From the NCBI GenBank assembly GCA_026936325.1, contig JAPTHN010000075.1:372001-436000 (forward strand): a stretch of 64,000 nucleotides of DNA, written 5' to 3'. Below are positions 34,401 to 46,360 of the stretch, in pieces. A model generated the notes under the pieces. It made no database searches. It saw only the letters and a program-made list of their open reading frames with translations, and was not told the origin of the DNA. Every line of letters starts with the position of its first letter. Position 1 is the stretch's first letter. This DNA is from Platynereis dumerilii (taxonomy: Eukaryota; Annelida; Polychaeta; Phyllodocida; Nereididae). The position numbers were made by a program, and so were the translations under genes.

Positions 34401-36514
34401 CAACAAAAATAAGTCCCCCTTTACGAAAACTTGAATATCTCAAAGACCTCTTTTCCAATTTCTATGAAAGTTAACCAATTTGTAGGCTTGCATATCGATA
34501 TTGGGCCTGTGTATTTGTAGCTCTATTGATTTATTTTTTGCCTGAGTCAGCAGACCTTTAGTGCATGTACCCCTCTTTTCAAAAATACAAAGTTTTGACT
34601 TTTCCAAAAAATAAATTTCCAAAAGGTGCTCTAACTCCACTAAAATGATTTCTAATGTCTCCGAAGGAACCTAGACTGTAAAATCATTACAAAAGAAGTC
34701 CTTAGTTATCTTTTAAATACGAATGAGAAACAAATTTTCTCCAGACACGCAATGAAGTTTATCCATCTGGTGGCTCCCTCGCATGGTGGAATTGTTCATA
34801 TCCATTGGAAAAGCCATGGATTTTTGAAAACAGGGGTAGGCTCATTCGAAGACTACTGGCTCAGCCAGGAATAATGCCAATGAGCTATAAATACACACAT
34901 GTATGGTCGATATGTGAGGCTAAAATTCAGCCAACTGTCATAAAAATCAGCAAAGGAATCTTTGAGATATTCAAGTTTATCCAAAGGGGGACTTATTTTT
35001 GTTGAACTGTTTATTTCACCAAAACTGAGCAAGAAATTATTTAGCCCTCCCCCCCCCCTTGATAATAAATGGTCTCCCCCTAAGATCCATGCCACCATAA
35101 TATGTTATTTGAGGGCATATGCGGCAAGGTGCCAAAGGGCCTCCAAAAATGGGACAGTGTCAACATGAAAGGTTCAGTGGCCCAGACAGAAGGCAGGTAA
35201 TTATTTGAAGAATGATACGAATGCCAGTTACTACACCATAGCTTAGCTATGACACCTTAAGTTATGACTTACGTAACACATATCTTGCTGCTGCATAAAA
35301 GGTAACTTGAGGAGCTTTGTTCCCTCTCACTCAAGACCACCGTATTTCACCCACGACCACCAAATTGGCACAGGGTACTTCAATTTTCATACTTAGGCTA
35401 CAGGTTCTTTTTCCCCAATTTTCAAAAAAATACATTTTCCCAAAAAATATTTTCACAATTTTTTCCCCTAAATTTTTTTCTTCAAAATTTCTTTCACCCA
35501 ATTTTTAAACCATGCACACTTTTACCCCTAAATTTTGCTCTAATTACATGTTCATGAACAGATATCTATACAGTGACGCCTGCAAGTAAGTGAAACGCAT
35601 GAGATGGTGCCTTTGCATCAATGCTAAACATCCTCACCAAACCTACTTGTGGAAGCATGAATTCTCTTTCAATGAAAGGAAAACATATTGGGTCATAAAG
35701 GCCGATATTTGAGGCATGTGGGATAACAATCGCAGCCAATTGTCTTTGCTGTAGTTGTAGTTAGGTATTGGTCAAAGTCTTTGATAAGTAAGTGAAACAC
35801 CGGCCCAATGTTATTTAATAGGGAAGGGTGGTTCTCTTACTTATCAAAGACTTTGACCCATACCTAACTCTGACTACAGCAGAGAAAATTTGCTGCCATT
35901 GTTATCCCAGATGCCTCACATATCGGCCTTAATGACCCAATATGTTTTCTGCTCCTCAGATGAGAATTCATGCTTCCACAAGCAGTTTTGCTGAGCATGT
36001 TTAGCATTGATGCAATAGCACAATATCATGCGTTTCACTAACTTACAGGCGGCACTGTAGACCTATTAAAATGCCTATAGATGTAACTGTGCACGAGCTC
36101 CGATTGGCTTTTCTTTAGTTATTATATATATGTACACTGTCCGCAGTACCATAGCTGGTACAGCTTACCTTCCTGAAGTTCTGCCATCAAGGAGACAGCG
36201 TTGCTCGTGAAAGTTGAATTTATGGGTAGTCCTGTGGAATTTGCTGATTTGGGACATGCGAAACACAAGGTGCAGTTGGCATTACTGTAGGCCACACCGA
36301 TGCACAACTTGTCCGATTGAGTGTTGCATTTAACAGCGCAACCAATTCTCGTCATACTTGCAATGTTTTCTGTCGTCGAGCAGCTGACATTTCCTTGAAC
36401 TTTGTAGAGTGCAGCTTTGGTTTCCATGGCAACAGCTACTTGTAATGTTGAAATAATTAGCAGACACACGAGCACCATTGCAAATTGATATTGTAGTTGT
36501 GAATACAAAACCAT
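27912..36514 (-). CDS. Gene 3: secreted PAN/apple-like + LamG protein, three exons
   Basis: Third paralogue, exons 36514-36169, 34137-34057 and 28459-27912, again phase 1 with GT-AG borders and identical exon lengths (346, 81, 548), 324 residues. The PAN-like part (GCAVKCNT, CIGVAYSN, CTLCFACP) is close to genes 1 and 2, but the LamG domain has drifted more: LTIFCQRVTGGLKLKTQIGN and YDGCKQAYRVEHIREHV replace the gene 1 stretches, while IDLGTHETDCLG, LDQWHHLGIVYS and VHVDDLRFW stay. The possible splice acceptor before Met13 has lost its AG (ACAA), so translation from the first ATG, or a different 5' end, is expected here. Introns are swollen to 2.0 and 5.6 kb by insertions. Confidence 0.83.
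28680..29909. mobile_element. 1.23-kb foldback DNA transposon (TA target)
   Basis: Flanked by TA at 28678-28679 and 29910-29911; units A and B show the empty site (TAGATAGATTGG near 3106). Ends CAGTGGGGAAAATAAGTATT and its near complement. Beyond the ends, much of the left half (for example CCTCTGTTGCAGAAGAA at about 29128) recurs inverted in the right half (about 29235), so the element is close to one long inverted repeat and would fold as a hairpin of several hundred base pairs. No transposase frame. The TA target and CAGTGGGG ends suggest Tc1/mariner. Confidence 0.85.
30267..30496. mobile_element. Palindromic foldback MITE, copy 2
   Basis: Same family as 7434-7608, with TA on both sides (30265-30266, 30497-30498). 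The empty site is in unit A at about 3903 (ATTTATAGTTGCC). The centre is enlarged by a duplicated AACATGGATTTTT block. Confidence 0.9.
30520..31325. mobile_element. Non-autonomous TA-type DNA transposon
   Basis: Inverted ends ACAGTATCCCCAGTAAATGA and the complement of ACACTATCCCCAGTAAATGA interrupt the intron sequence that is continuous in unit A at about 3920-3935. One TA flank has probably mutated. The frame at 30840-31046 has no transposase motif. Confidence 0.7.
31400..32640 (+). mobile_element. LINE 3' fragment (RT C-terminal, zinc-binding region)
   Basis: An open frame up to 32272 encodes the C-terminal part of a non-LTR retrotransposon ORF2: QNRAIRAYLGVHKF and GDMGW near the start, then RSLLSQLRLGILPLEIETGR, and a zinc-binding CKLC...HFLFGC motif. 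The frame is open for about 285 codons including the part before its first ATG. It lacks endonuclease and catalytic RT, so it is a 5'-truncated dead copy in the intron of gene 3, sense opposite to the gene. The 3' end near 32640 is approximate. Probably the same family as 56328-57845. Confidence 0.8.
32643..33467. mobile_element. Possible MITE with AAAAGGTTC ends
   Basis: Imperfect inverted ends: CACTCAAAAGGTTCTTGATGG-like left and CACTCTTAACAAAAAGG (inverted) right, both followed by repeated GGTTC/GAACC boxes. The target duplication is not clear and the middle is unexplained, so the call is tentative. Confidence 0.4.
33743..33931. mobile_element. Palindromic foldback MITE, copy 3
   Basis: CACTCTAAAAAATTTC to its complement, with TA at 33741-33742 and 33932-33933. 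Same family as 7434-7608. Confidence 0.88.
34057..34137 (-). CDS. Gene 3 exon 2: linker
   Basis: 81-bp phase 1-1 exon. Encodes LLVHVSMDSVGASSAFGTN then VSVSGTP; donor GTAAGG. Confidence 0.85.
34138..36168 (-). other. Gene 3 intron 1
   Basis: 2031 bp. Contains a foldback element at 35571-36057 and pyrimidine/poly-C tracts near 35045, and otherwise no gene. It lacks the GTCCACTCCGTTACC transposon found in genes 1 and 2. Confidence 0.75.
35571..36057. mobile_element. 487-bp foldback DNA transposon (TA target)
   Basis: Ends CAGTGACGCCTGCAAGTAAG and the complement of CAGTGCCGCCTGTAAGTTAG, flanked by TA (35569-35570, 36058-36059). The two halves are inverted copies almost throughout, for example TCAAAGTCTTTGATAAGTAA against TTACTTATCAAAGACTTTGA around a short centre near 35800. 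No coding capacity. Confidence 0.88.
36169..36514 (-). CDS. Gene 3 exon 1: signal peptide and PAN/apple-like module
   Basis: 346 bp, donor GAAG/GTAAGC. Signal core VLVCLLIISTLQVAVA; cysteine pattern intact. Confidence 0.82.
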
Positions 36515-36942
36515 ATTTCCTGTAATTCTTCGGATTTTGAGGTACTTAGTTTCTTCCAGATGATATCTGTGCAGTGTCTCAGACAGAAATATAAAAGTTA
36601 TTGGGAAACATATTGATATTTACCTTCTGGTGTTAATATCAGAATCTTAGCTGTTTGACACTTATAAAATAAAATGATTAAATACAGATAATTCAATAAT
36701 ATTGATTAAATCATGTGCTGGAAGATCGATGGTTTATGAATAGTTAATTACCAATAAATCAGCAGCAATAGCAGAAATGTGAGAGGGTCAATAGTAATAA
36801 GGTGCCTTTAAAAGAAAACTGCAGTTGAGGATCCAATATATCTATGGCCAGATATTGATGTATAACGGACTGAGTTTCCTTCAGATTGATATTTGCTTCT
36901 GTTGGTTGAGAGAGCTTGTTATAGCCCAGTACACGTCGCTGG
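36515..36942. other. Upstream region of gene 3
   Basis: Homologous to the first 150 bp upstream of genes 1 and 2 (CTTCTGGTGTTAAT and neighbours), then diverged. Likely promoter or 5' UTR; no element assigned. Confidence 0.45.
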
Positions 36943-37089
36943 CAGGGGCGTATTTAGAAATAATGGCCTGAGGGGGGGGCATAACATGGGGCAAATGGGC
37001 AGCGCTCTGCAGCACTTCCTATCTCTCCCATGTTAATTTTTTGCCTGAGGGGGCCGTGGCACCATGCCCCCCCCCTAAATACGCCACTG
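36943..37089. mobile_element. 147-bp hAT-type MITE
   Basis: Ends CAGGGGCGTATTTAG and the complement of CAGTGGCGTATTTAG, with 8-bp duplications GTCGCTGG (36935-36942) and GTTGCTGG (37090-37097), one mismatch. A poly-G and a poly-C run face each other inside. Confidence 0.85.
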
Positions 37090-37097
37090 GTTGCTGG

Positions 37098-39363
37098 AGG
37101 TTTTAGCCACAGGGGGTTCTAAACCAAGTTCATGCACATACATTATATAATAAGTTAACGTCATGTGCATTGGTTTAGGAGCCCCTGTGGTTTTAGCATG
37201 ACATAAATAATTTACCAGCCAATTTCCTGTAAGCCAATTCAATGTAGGAACGTAATGGCATACGATATTTGACATTTATTCAGCTCCAATAGCACGGAAG
37301 AACATAAAGAATACAATTCAGAAAATATAAAAAGAATTGTGACATCTTTATTGGGAAAAGCCAATGAAGCCCTAAAAATGGAAAATAATCACAACCATTC
37401 AGCAAACAGGGGCAGTAGGGGCCGCGGGGGGCAGCAGGGGCGGTGGGGGTGGCAGGGGCAGCAAGGGCAGCAAGGGCGGCAGGGGCGACTGGATAAAAAA
37501 GGGCAATTATGATTTGTGCGACAATTTTGATAGTCTGTTAATAACAATTATGAATAAATAAGTATTAAATTGAGCTTTAAAAGGGCCAAATTTGGTCTTT
37601 TTTATCACCAAAAGGGAACATCTTGCCCCCTGCCCCCTTGGACAAGGGCAGGGGGCAGTTGTCCCCCCTGCCCCACCCCTGTTCCGACACCCCCGGTTAA
37701 AAACATGAATAAAGATTAATAGTTTGTTTCTGTGAATTGATGCTTACCTTTCACTGGAACTCACTCAATTCACCCTGGATCATGGACATCGGGTGACCTT
37801 CAACATTCACTTATCTACAAACATTGGCATTATACGTATGCATACATGCGAAACTACATGCAGTTGCCAATATTTTATCTCAAGAAATACTCTGTGGATC
37901 TTGTACATTTTTAAAAGTAAGAACATTAAGCGAAAACTGCTCAAAGTTACCTCGCACTGATTTCAGTTTAATTTAAATCCACTAACTCACAAAAAAAAAA
38001 CATCAAAGCAAAATATATGGAGTGAGCTTATTTTTAAAATTAGGCCTTTGTACAGAACTTTAGAAGTTTCAAATTAAAATTTGTTTGTGCATACTTAGTT
38101 TGAAGTGTGCAAATATTGCATCGCCAATGTATAACATGTACTCTCGTCACATAGTGCAACAACCTGGCAGCACTGTATATGATGTACATGACTTCCTGTT
38201 TTATCAAAACATTGGCTTGGAGAATGCACATGTTTCAGAAAAAGTCAATTAATATAGAATCAAATTGCTGTCAGCCATATAGAAAACCACTTAGAACCAT
38301 GTATTTAGTCACTGTGGACAAAACCTATGCAAAGTGTAACCTTGAAACATCTGTGATATTTGATTAACAGCCTTCAAAGTTTCAATGTGACTTGGCAAAA
38401 AAATCTGTGTTGACATGGCCATAGGAGAATTTATATCTTACCATTTCTTATGAATCTGTATCCTACGATTTGTACTGTTAGCAATTCCAAATAATATATA
38501 TCCGATGCAATATAAATGTTGTCCCTCAACAATTCCATGTGGATAAATGGATGCACAAATGCTCAAATTAGAAGTTCTTTGGCAAAAATCCCCTGGCTCT
38601 GTGAGCCTCTGTCACATTTTCTTATGCCCTGACAATGTTTAAAGGGGCCCTGTTACAAAATAGCAAGCTGGATTATCTTGTTTAGCGTTGTTTGGAATTG
38701 ACTGTTTCGAACCTCAGTTCAGTGGAATGCACCAATGCATTTGTGAATTCCATATGTGTGGTTGTGGGACCATGTCGTCACTGTTGAGACCAATTTGATC
38801 TACACCATCGATCCGGTGAATTTAAATACTGTAGGTACGAAAGGCGATCTATTCAGGGGGGCAGTTCATAATTGGGTCAATGGGGCTCTATGCCGACATT
38901 TATCAAATCTTTGCCCGAATTCAATGTTCATTTAAAAGGTTCCCAGATCTTTAGTGGGAGATAATAAATTTTGGATTGATAAAGACCATGTCTGATAAGT
39001 GAATCCGACGGAGCTCATAGTGAAAACTGGCTTTGAAAATTTGAATCAGGGAAATTTCAAAATAACCACCATTTGCTATTGCCTTCTGCACATGCTCAGT
39101 AGGGCTGAGCATGCCCAGTGGAAACTGGGTCACCTCTGAGCATGCTCAGTGCGATCTGGGTCAGAATAAATTTTCCATTGCATTTCTATAGTGTGCCAGC
39201 CTGGTTTTTACGTCTATGCTGCATCCTTTGAAGACATCTGTTCCCTGCCCAGGCTTAATAAGACAACAACACAGATCACCATTATGACTCTCCTAGTTTA
39301 TTTATTTGAACATAATGCAATTTATAACTGGAATTGGAATTGGACACTGGCATTGGGACCATT
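37098..39363. other. Unit C/D spacer, no gene seen
   Basis: Contains a GC-rich, repetitive island at about 37405-37695 (GGGGCAGCAAGGGC and GCCCCCTGCCCC runs facing each other) that may be another CAGGGG-ended element, but the target duplication does not match well. The rest is AT-rich without coding signal. Confidence 0.4.
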
Positions 39364-39472
39364 ATGATAAAATATGGGTGTATAGCATATCCTCTTCAGT
39401 TAGGAAATTATTTCCTGTAGCTGGTATATCATTTGAAGATTATCAAAGGCTAACAACATCATCTTTATTGAG
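39364..39472 (+). pseudogene. Relic exon of an unrecognised plus-strand gene (unit D, first part)
   Basis: The frame here reads RKLFPVAGISFEDYQRLTT then SSLLRSPP and is cut by the hAT-like insertion at 39481. It continues after 45673 with SPPSESSLHFDDDSVIAF. Unit D keeps about 40 bases (ATAGCATATCCTCTTCAG onward) missing from units A-C. Product not recognised. Confidence 0.4.
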
Positions 39473-41244
39473 GTCTCCACCAGTGGTGTCCCTACGGGGG
39501 GGTCATGTGCCCCCATATAGGACCTGTGCCTCCCCAGGTGCCCCCCATATGAACTTTCAAAAAGTGGTTAAAATATAAAGTTAGTATGGAGGGTACCCCC
39601 CACGAGCCTTCTGATCATTCAATTGATAGAAATGAACACTTCAGAGTAAGCAATTCCAGTCATGGTCTAGTGGTCACAGTGTACTCAGCATGTTGGAAAT
39701 TCATATTTATAAGCATTTCTGGACTCCTCCAATCACCTCAATCAAAAGAATATCATAAAAAACTTACTTGGAAAGAGCCTGGTGTTTGTAAGACATTGGG
39801 AAGTAATCCAATTTTCACGTTAAAATCCAAGCTTCAATGCAACTGACTAGAGCCTATGACCAAAGTCAGCTGAAAATGAAAATAATGACAGCTCCGCACA
39901 CATAAGGTCCAGGCACCAAAAAATGAGCAAAATGAATCTTCTATATTTTGAGTATATAATAATGATATTACTTTAGTTTGTTTCTGCATTTAGATTGACA
40001 TTTATTTTGGTGACATTCGCAATTAAGAAAAATGTAGGAATAAGGAGAAGAAATTTTAAAGGTCACATGACCCCGCAGTCAGAGGATCCGGAGGGATCGA
40101 GGGATCATTAATTTAATTTGAATTTATTTAATCAAACATAAAAGTTACATTAGTGGAGTTAATTTCTGTACTTAAATTTATAGTTACTTCGGTGACATTT
40201 GCTATGAAAATTATTAATTTTTTTTTTCATTAATGTTCACAAAGTATGCAGTGCACATTACCGTGCTATTTTTGTAAAAGAGTGATGTACAGATCTGCAT
40301 GAGATGCACGGGCTCAGGTATCAAGAATTAGACAAAGAGGTATGGCCGTATGAAGGCTTGTGATCAGATGGTAATTTCTAGATTTGGTTAGGCCTATGAG
40401 GACATTAAACTAAAGCAAGGATGGCATACCCAGGATACTATAGCAAGGAAACCTCCTGGTGAGTACTGAGTAACATTTTTGTAGTTTAATCTGATTAAGT
40501 TGGTGGCGCATTTTTGGTTCATGATCATCAATGTCTGTAAAACAAACTTTTGCCAATTATATGCTTTGATGGATGAGCCGCTTCAAATTTGGCCTCCACA
40601 GGTCAGCCCATTTCACTTCAGATAGCTGGTACAACCATAAATGCGACAAAGAAAAAATAAGTCACTCACAGGAAATATAACTTTATTGGCGTTGCAATCA
40701 CTATTGGAATGTATTATATATTACCGCAAAACAGAAAAAATGTTGTCCCATGACAAGATATATTCACAAGTAGGCCAAAAGAAATTTTCAGCATAAATCT
40801 GAATATTTGAATTAGCAACATTCCAGCTAAATGTTGTGACATATATATTTCTATTTTAACTTAATCACAATTATTGATTCTTACTATACATCTCATACAA
40901 ATGAAAATTATGTATCTATTTTACTTTAAAAATACTTTTATGATTTCAAAAAAGCTGAAATAAATGTGGATTGCAGATAATGGAAAAATTTGCAAAAACT
41001 ATGATGCCATAAAACAATAGGCTGAGCAAGATACAATTTGAGCATTATTGACAGACCCACAATAATACTTTTTTGGATGTTTCCAATCATATAAATATAC
41101 AGTCTTGGAATTAATAACTTATGTATTGTTGCACCCAATATGTGGAGTTCATCAGTATATCAGACTTTTCATCTCAGGTTGATTGATGAATATCAATATC
41201 AAAGGGCACTGTTGTCTAATGCAGCGATGTCACATCCCACTGCG

Positions 41245-41673
41245 CAGGGCTTTAGATTCTAGTCAAGAGTCGGAGTCGTGGAGCTGGAGGCTTTTTAATG
41301 GAGTTGCAGTCGGAGTTGGAGTCAAGATTTCCAGGTGGAGTCATGGTCGGATTTGAAAATTTAATAGGGGATTCATGACTCCTAATCCAATTAATATAAT
41401 TTACAAAAACTATTTTACAAAAACGTGAAAAATATACCATTTTTTACACAAAACTATTTCAGCAAGTGTTCATGTGCCAAATCCCGTGAAAACTTTGTAG
41501 AATTAATTTCTCACCCCTGTTAACCACATAATATTTGTGTGCAATAATAGCGATAAGCGGAGTGGGGAGTCGGAGTTGTAATTCAGGAGACCTAAGGAGT
41601 CTGAGTCGCTTTTCTAATTTTACGCCAAAGGAGTCGGGAGTCGCTTCACTTATTACACATCTCCGAAGCCCTA
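41245..41673. mobile_element. hAT-type MITE with (GGAGTC)n arms, third copy
   Basis: Same family as 4790-5219 but more diverged. Begins CAGGGCTTTAGA, ends CCGAAGCCCTA; flanks CCACTGCG and TCACTGTG form an 8-bp duplication with two mismatches. Confidence 0.75.
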
Positions 41674-42556
41674 TCACTGTGTCCACTTTATGATCCATGG
41701 CGGCGTCATCCTGGAAATAATAATTATAAATATTTACTAATTTTGTACATGACACATCATCAGATTAAATTGCATGAATAATAAAAATTCACTTCTTGAA
41801 ATAACCAAGTTGTTTCAGTTAACAGAGTTTGTGTATTTTTTAAAGTGTGTCTGTATTGTTATTAGTATAATCATATTTGACAGAAAAAAGTGTAAATAAA
41901 CATTTTAAATGTACCTGGTATCTATTTAAATCATTGGCAATGGTGTTTTAAATCTATTTCCACTGTAAACCTTCACATACTAGTACTTCAGATTGAAGAT
42001 TCAGGATCTGCTGATATAATGGAATTCATGTATTCAGACAAAATTCTGAAGTTGGTCTTCTATTATCTACAATCTAATGAATCTGTATACAATTTACATC
42101 ATTCCGTAATATGAAACACACATGTGTGAAAATATGCTTATGGAACAATTTAGGCATGACTGACACAGTTAGCATGTTTGGCTTCCCTTGGGAAATTTTT
42201 ATGCATAAAAATTATTCAGTTGAGTCGTAATGGTGAACTTGATCACATGGCGCCCCAAAGCCCACTATAAAATCAGTTTAACATTACGATGATGCAGATT
42301 TTCTAAACCTGAAATATATCTCATCCTAAACCGGTTGAGGTATATTAAAAAAAATCATAGATGTGCAGCTGATACTACTATAATTACACAGTATAAAAGT
42401 TTAGGAATTAAAATAGACTAGTTTTCCTTAATATTGCAATATTTCATTTGTAGGAAATAATGGTGAACATGACAGAATCTGAAGCTGGTTGTTATATTCC
42501 AATAACTAAGTGAAGAAGAAAAGTTCTCTAATTTTGAGGCACGTTTCAAGGCATTA

Positions 42557-42571
42557 CCACCAGATGGCAGC
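42557..42571. promoter_or_regulatory. CTCF-like motif
   Basis: CCACCAGATGGCAGC is close to the CTCF core consensus known from bilaterians (CCASYAGRKGGCAGC form). A weaker relative, GCCAGATGGCAGCA, is at about 33097. A single site seen by eye; occupancy is unknown. Confidence 0.25.
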
Positions 42572-45500
42572 ACCAGATTGATTCAGATGATTTCTGCTGG
42601 TGTTGAGAAAGAAGTTTTAAGATTGTGTTGTCTAAACTAGAATGATAAAAACTTTTCACAAAACAATGAACAGTAGATATGTGCCCTCTCACTAGATTAC
42701 AACATTAAAAGTTACAAAATTCATTTTAAAAAATCCATTAAAACTAGTTGTATATAAAAAATATCCTTCTAAAAAAATGACCACACCAACTCTACGACAG
42801 ACAACACTACAACACAGTGACGGAAAACGAAAAATATTCTTCATGGGCTCTTTGCTGGAGCAGTAGCAGCCCGAGATTCAAAACCTTTAAAGCTGAAATA
42901 GGCGGCTACTGGAGCCTTATTTTGGCAAAAAAGAGCTGGAGGACGTATTTTAGTCATGAAAATTCATAAGGCTCAATAATATTTTTATATTGTGTACCTT
43001 TCTTGACCAAATTCTGGGATGGGCCAGCTAGGGGGCAGCGGCCTACCTCCTGCCCCTGCCCCTGCAGGCTGTCACCCTGATTTCAGCAGCACCAGTTATA
43101 TTCCTTGTTTTGGAAGTGTACTTGCCTATATACCCAATTGAGTGTTTTCTCAAAATTTCCCAAAAAGTATTTTTATGATCAGGTCGGATTTTCACACATG
43201 TTTTCCAATATTTCTTGATTTTAACCTTGTCCGACCTATCAAAGGCTTTGAGCAAACTTTTATACAAATAACTAAATGTTTACATGTGACTGTTATAATA
43301 ATGTGGTAATTGCTTTGGTCCTTCAAATCAGGTATTTGAGGTAGTATTAAAATAATATTTTACTTGCAGTTGCACTTTTGGACCACTCTACAGTTTGAAT
43401 ACATCACACGGGTTTCATGCCGTTTAACTTTACAGCTTTATAAGACTTAAGAGTACTTTCTTTTCTGATTTTGAAGCATTCAATAGTCAGGTTATCAAAT
43501 TGTAAGCCATAATTGGCAATGTACTCACATGTTTTTTTATCCCTTACTTATGTCAACTTGATGAGCATGTAGTCCATTGAGGTTGCTGAGTATGTATATC
43601 TTCAGGCTTTATAAATGAAGCACAGCCAAACCAAATTATGTATGTTGCATGGTCACATCTGTAAAAGCAATTTTCAAACTACACCACCAACAAAAACAAA
43701 CAATAGAGAAAATGCTTTGAATGCTTCATAACAGCTTATTGAAATTTACAGTTCATTTAAAAGAATGAATCATTCTGTATGACAGGTTTAAAATTTTCAG
43801 AATTTGCTATCTATTGTTCGTATGTTTTAATGATAGATACTTTTTTAAAATATGTTGCTTTTTCTTAACATAAATGAGAACTTGTTTTATTAATGAGACT
43901 TAAGAAAATAGAATGATCCATTTAAGGAACAACAGAAACCATACCGCAGCATCCATCATTATATTTGATGATGTCAAGAAGGTGTGCGCTTGTCAGAAAA
44001 TGCCCCTTTCACAATAGCCCTAAATTGCATTGCGCCTCTCTTCTCACGGAAAATCATGTTGTTGATAAATCTTGCTGGAATTAAAAGCATCACTGAATCA
44101 TTTGCAAAATATGAATAATATTCAATATATGCTAGGGTTAATTTTCTATCAAACTTTACTACTAAAATGCCTGTCACTTACATGCTGTGATAGAAACATA
44201 AAAAACATAAACTTCAGACATTTAAATATTTTGGATATAAACCGGTGGATGGAATCACTGTGATAAGACAATTTTGTTCATGGGTTTTCTGATTTAAAGA
44301 CCTTTATTAAAATTATAAAACCTCAATGGGTATTACTTGTGTTTTCTGTACTTTATGAATGAACTTGGTATTGTCCAATATAATTTTTTGTATAATAATA
44401 TCGTACTGACAGTTGATCATGTTGATATACTCACTGAATTTGATCCATCCTGGCATTGTGCAGGCTAAATGTACAAATCATTCTCAAAATGTGGAGACTC
44501 AACTTGTTCTGTCTTTCAGCCAGTGCTATTGTTGCACCTGTTTGTAAATAAAATAGAAGACATGTGAAATAATTCTTAACAGTTTATCAATTAGAAGACA
44601 AATGTTGTGCTCTTAATGGCAGGTTAGATTGTTGAATGTTGTTTGTGACAGCTACTGGTTAGTTGGATAGATCAACAAAACAGTTTGAAGCAGCTTACAC
44701 AACAGCAGAAATGTCAGCTGATTAGCAATAACTGTAAATTAAATATGCTCAATCATCCTGAGAAATAATAAATAAAATTGAAAATTCAAGCATTTTTTAA
44801 TAGAAATTCAGGCAGTTATATATACCTATGACAACAGGTTCACAAAGAAATAAAAGCATGATTAAATTACAGCTGGCTGAAGGAATTTACTGTCCATTAA
44901 AACCTTTAAAAAATAAAGACAACAACCACTTACTGTAATATTTTTTTCCATAATTTCCCATAGCCTTTTCACCTTTCTCAACAATGTGGTTTATTTCCAG
45001 TGCTGGTTTGACATTATATATAGTAGGAATGCTGTGTCCACTGGTACTCATGCATTTGACTAGCATGTTTTCAGTGCCTGACATGCTGGGATCAAATGAT
45101 CCTCAGTCATGCTTGACGGGTGTGGCAGCACTGTAGCCAGAATGCAAATTTTGAAAGTGAAGCTTTTGTACAATTTTCAATAGTTGCTTAAAATTATCCT
45201 ATGGCAATTTATAATTTGTTAAGCTATATTCAATATATGAAAAGGTAAAAATATGGAGCTTTAAAAAAAAGTTAATAAATAATTTGCCTTTTCCTGACCG
45301 ACTTCCTGACCTGCTCACTGACTCCTGTTTTACAGGAAATGCATTGGTCATAGGCTCCACCAAGTTGACGAAAATCACAAGAATAGTAAAATATTATGCA
45401 AAAGTGGGAGACTTTGAAGTATTTATGAAAGGCCCAGGTGTTCAAGGTAAGTTTTGTGAACAGAATGCACTATTGCACATATTTGAAAACCATGCCACTA

Positions 45501-45673
45501 CTGCAAGGGAAGCATTTTGTTGACTGAATTGGGCGACTCTCAGCAATGGAATCGCATGCCCTTAAGTGTTTTTGTCTCATTCTTGATAACTCCGCCCGTG
45601 GTACCCCCCCCCCAGGATCGTATGCCCCCCATGTGCCCCCCTCCCCGCTCGAGACCCCCCAGTTTCGCCACTC

Positions 45674-45770
45674 TTCTCCACCCTCTGAATCCAGTCTACA
45701 TTTTGATGATGACTCTGTGATTGCTTTTACAAGTCAAAGTGGCGTCTTTGGAACTTACCACTGATTGGAG
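45674..45770 (+). pseudogene. Relic exon of an unrecognised plus-strand gene (unit D, second part)
   Basis: Continues the stretch cut at 39480: SPPSESSLHFDDDSVIAF then TSQSGVFGTYH and a stop. Homologous to the unit B and C copies. From about 45785 the sequence jumps to the equivalent of 9915 in unit B, so about 1.45 kb present in B is missing here. Confidence 0.4.
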
Positions 45771-45878
45771 GAGAAGCTCTACAGAAATCCAGTAGAATTA
45801 ATGTTTTTTACATCAAAATCCCGTCACTACTGCTCTGATCTCATTTTAAATCTCACGAACAAGACCTCCAGATTCAAA

Positions 45879-45932
45879 ATGGCGGACATGGTTGATGATA
45901 ATTTGGAATTATTGCGGAAAACACTACAATAG
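45879..45932 (+). other. 17-codon micro-ORF, unit D copy
   Basis: MADMVDDNLELLRKTLQ and TAG, in the same start context (TTCAAAATGGCGG) as 10004-10057. Keeps frame and length despite several substitutions from the unit A and B copies. Confidence 0.3.
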
Positions 45933-46065
45933 AGCTTGGATTTTGCGTTTTCTTAGGTATGAAAAAAGGTATAGATGCACTCGATGCAATCGGAAAAGTT
46001 TGCCGATTATTGGATCGCAAAAATGTTGTTTTTGATGAAATCTCCACTGTGAATTACTTACAGAT

Positions 46066-46360
46066 GATTTCATATTTGTAGACATTTGAGGTAGAAAATA
46101 CATCATTTTTCTTGCAATGTTCATTGGTCGAGAGAAGGTATGACACCACTCTCTCCTGAAAAGTGACATAGCGTTTTACATGGGTGACCATGGCATTTTA
46201 AGCCATTGATCTGCTAACTGGGACTGACTTTAGCAGTTTCAAGTGAGAGTTTCAGTTTGTGTTTCACACATTTTCAGTACATACATTCTGCAAGTCCAAT
46301 GTTGTGCATTCAGACGATTAGGATCAGGTGATCCATGCAATGACTGTTTATACAGAAAAT
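46066..46360. other. Unit D DNA, no gene seen
   Basis: Homology to unit B ends about here (TGTGAATTACTTA, near 46050). Nothing recognised up to the LINE fragment. Confidence 0.4.

Larger units (their letters stand above)
39481..45673. mobile_element. hAT-like insertion of 6.2 kb splitting unit D
   Basis: Unit D sequence stops at GGTCTCCAC (39480) and resumes at TTCTCCACCCTCTGAATCC (45674 on), where units A-C are continuous. The joins carry an 8-bp near duplication (GTCTCCAC and TTCTCCAC) and inverted ends CAGTGG-like, with G-rich and C-rich subtermini, as in hAT elements. The interior is AT-rich and gene-free by eye, with a nested (GGAGTC)n MITE at 41245-41673. No hAT transposase domain was recognised, so it is either a decayed element or a MITE enlarged by later insertions. 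Confidence 0.65.

Noticed and set aside
37405-37695. GC-rich island as a CpG-island promoter or hAT element
   Set aside because: It is a G-run/C-run repeat without a matching 8-bp target duplication or an adjacent gene.
43043-43267. Lysine-rich 74-residue minus-strand frame as a gene
   Set aside because: No homologous motif, no splice support, and located inside the 6.2-kb insertion.
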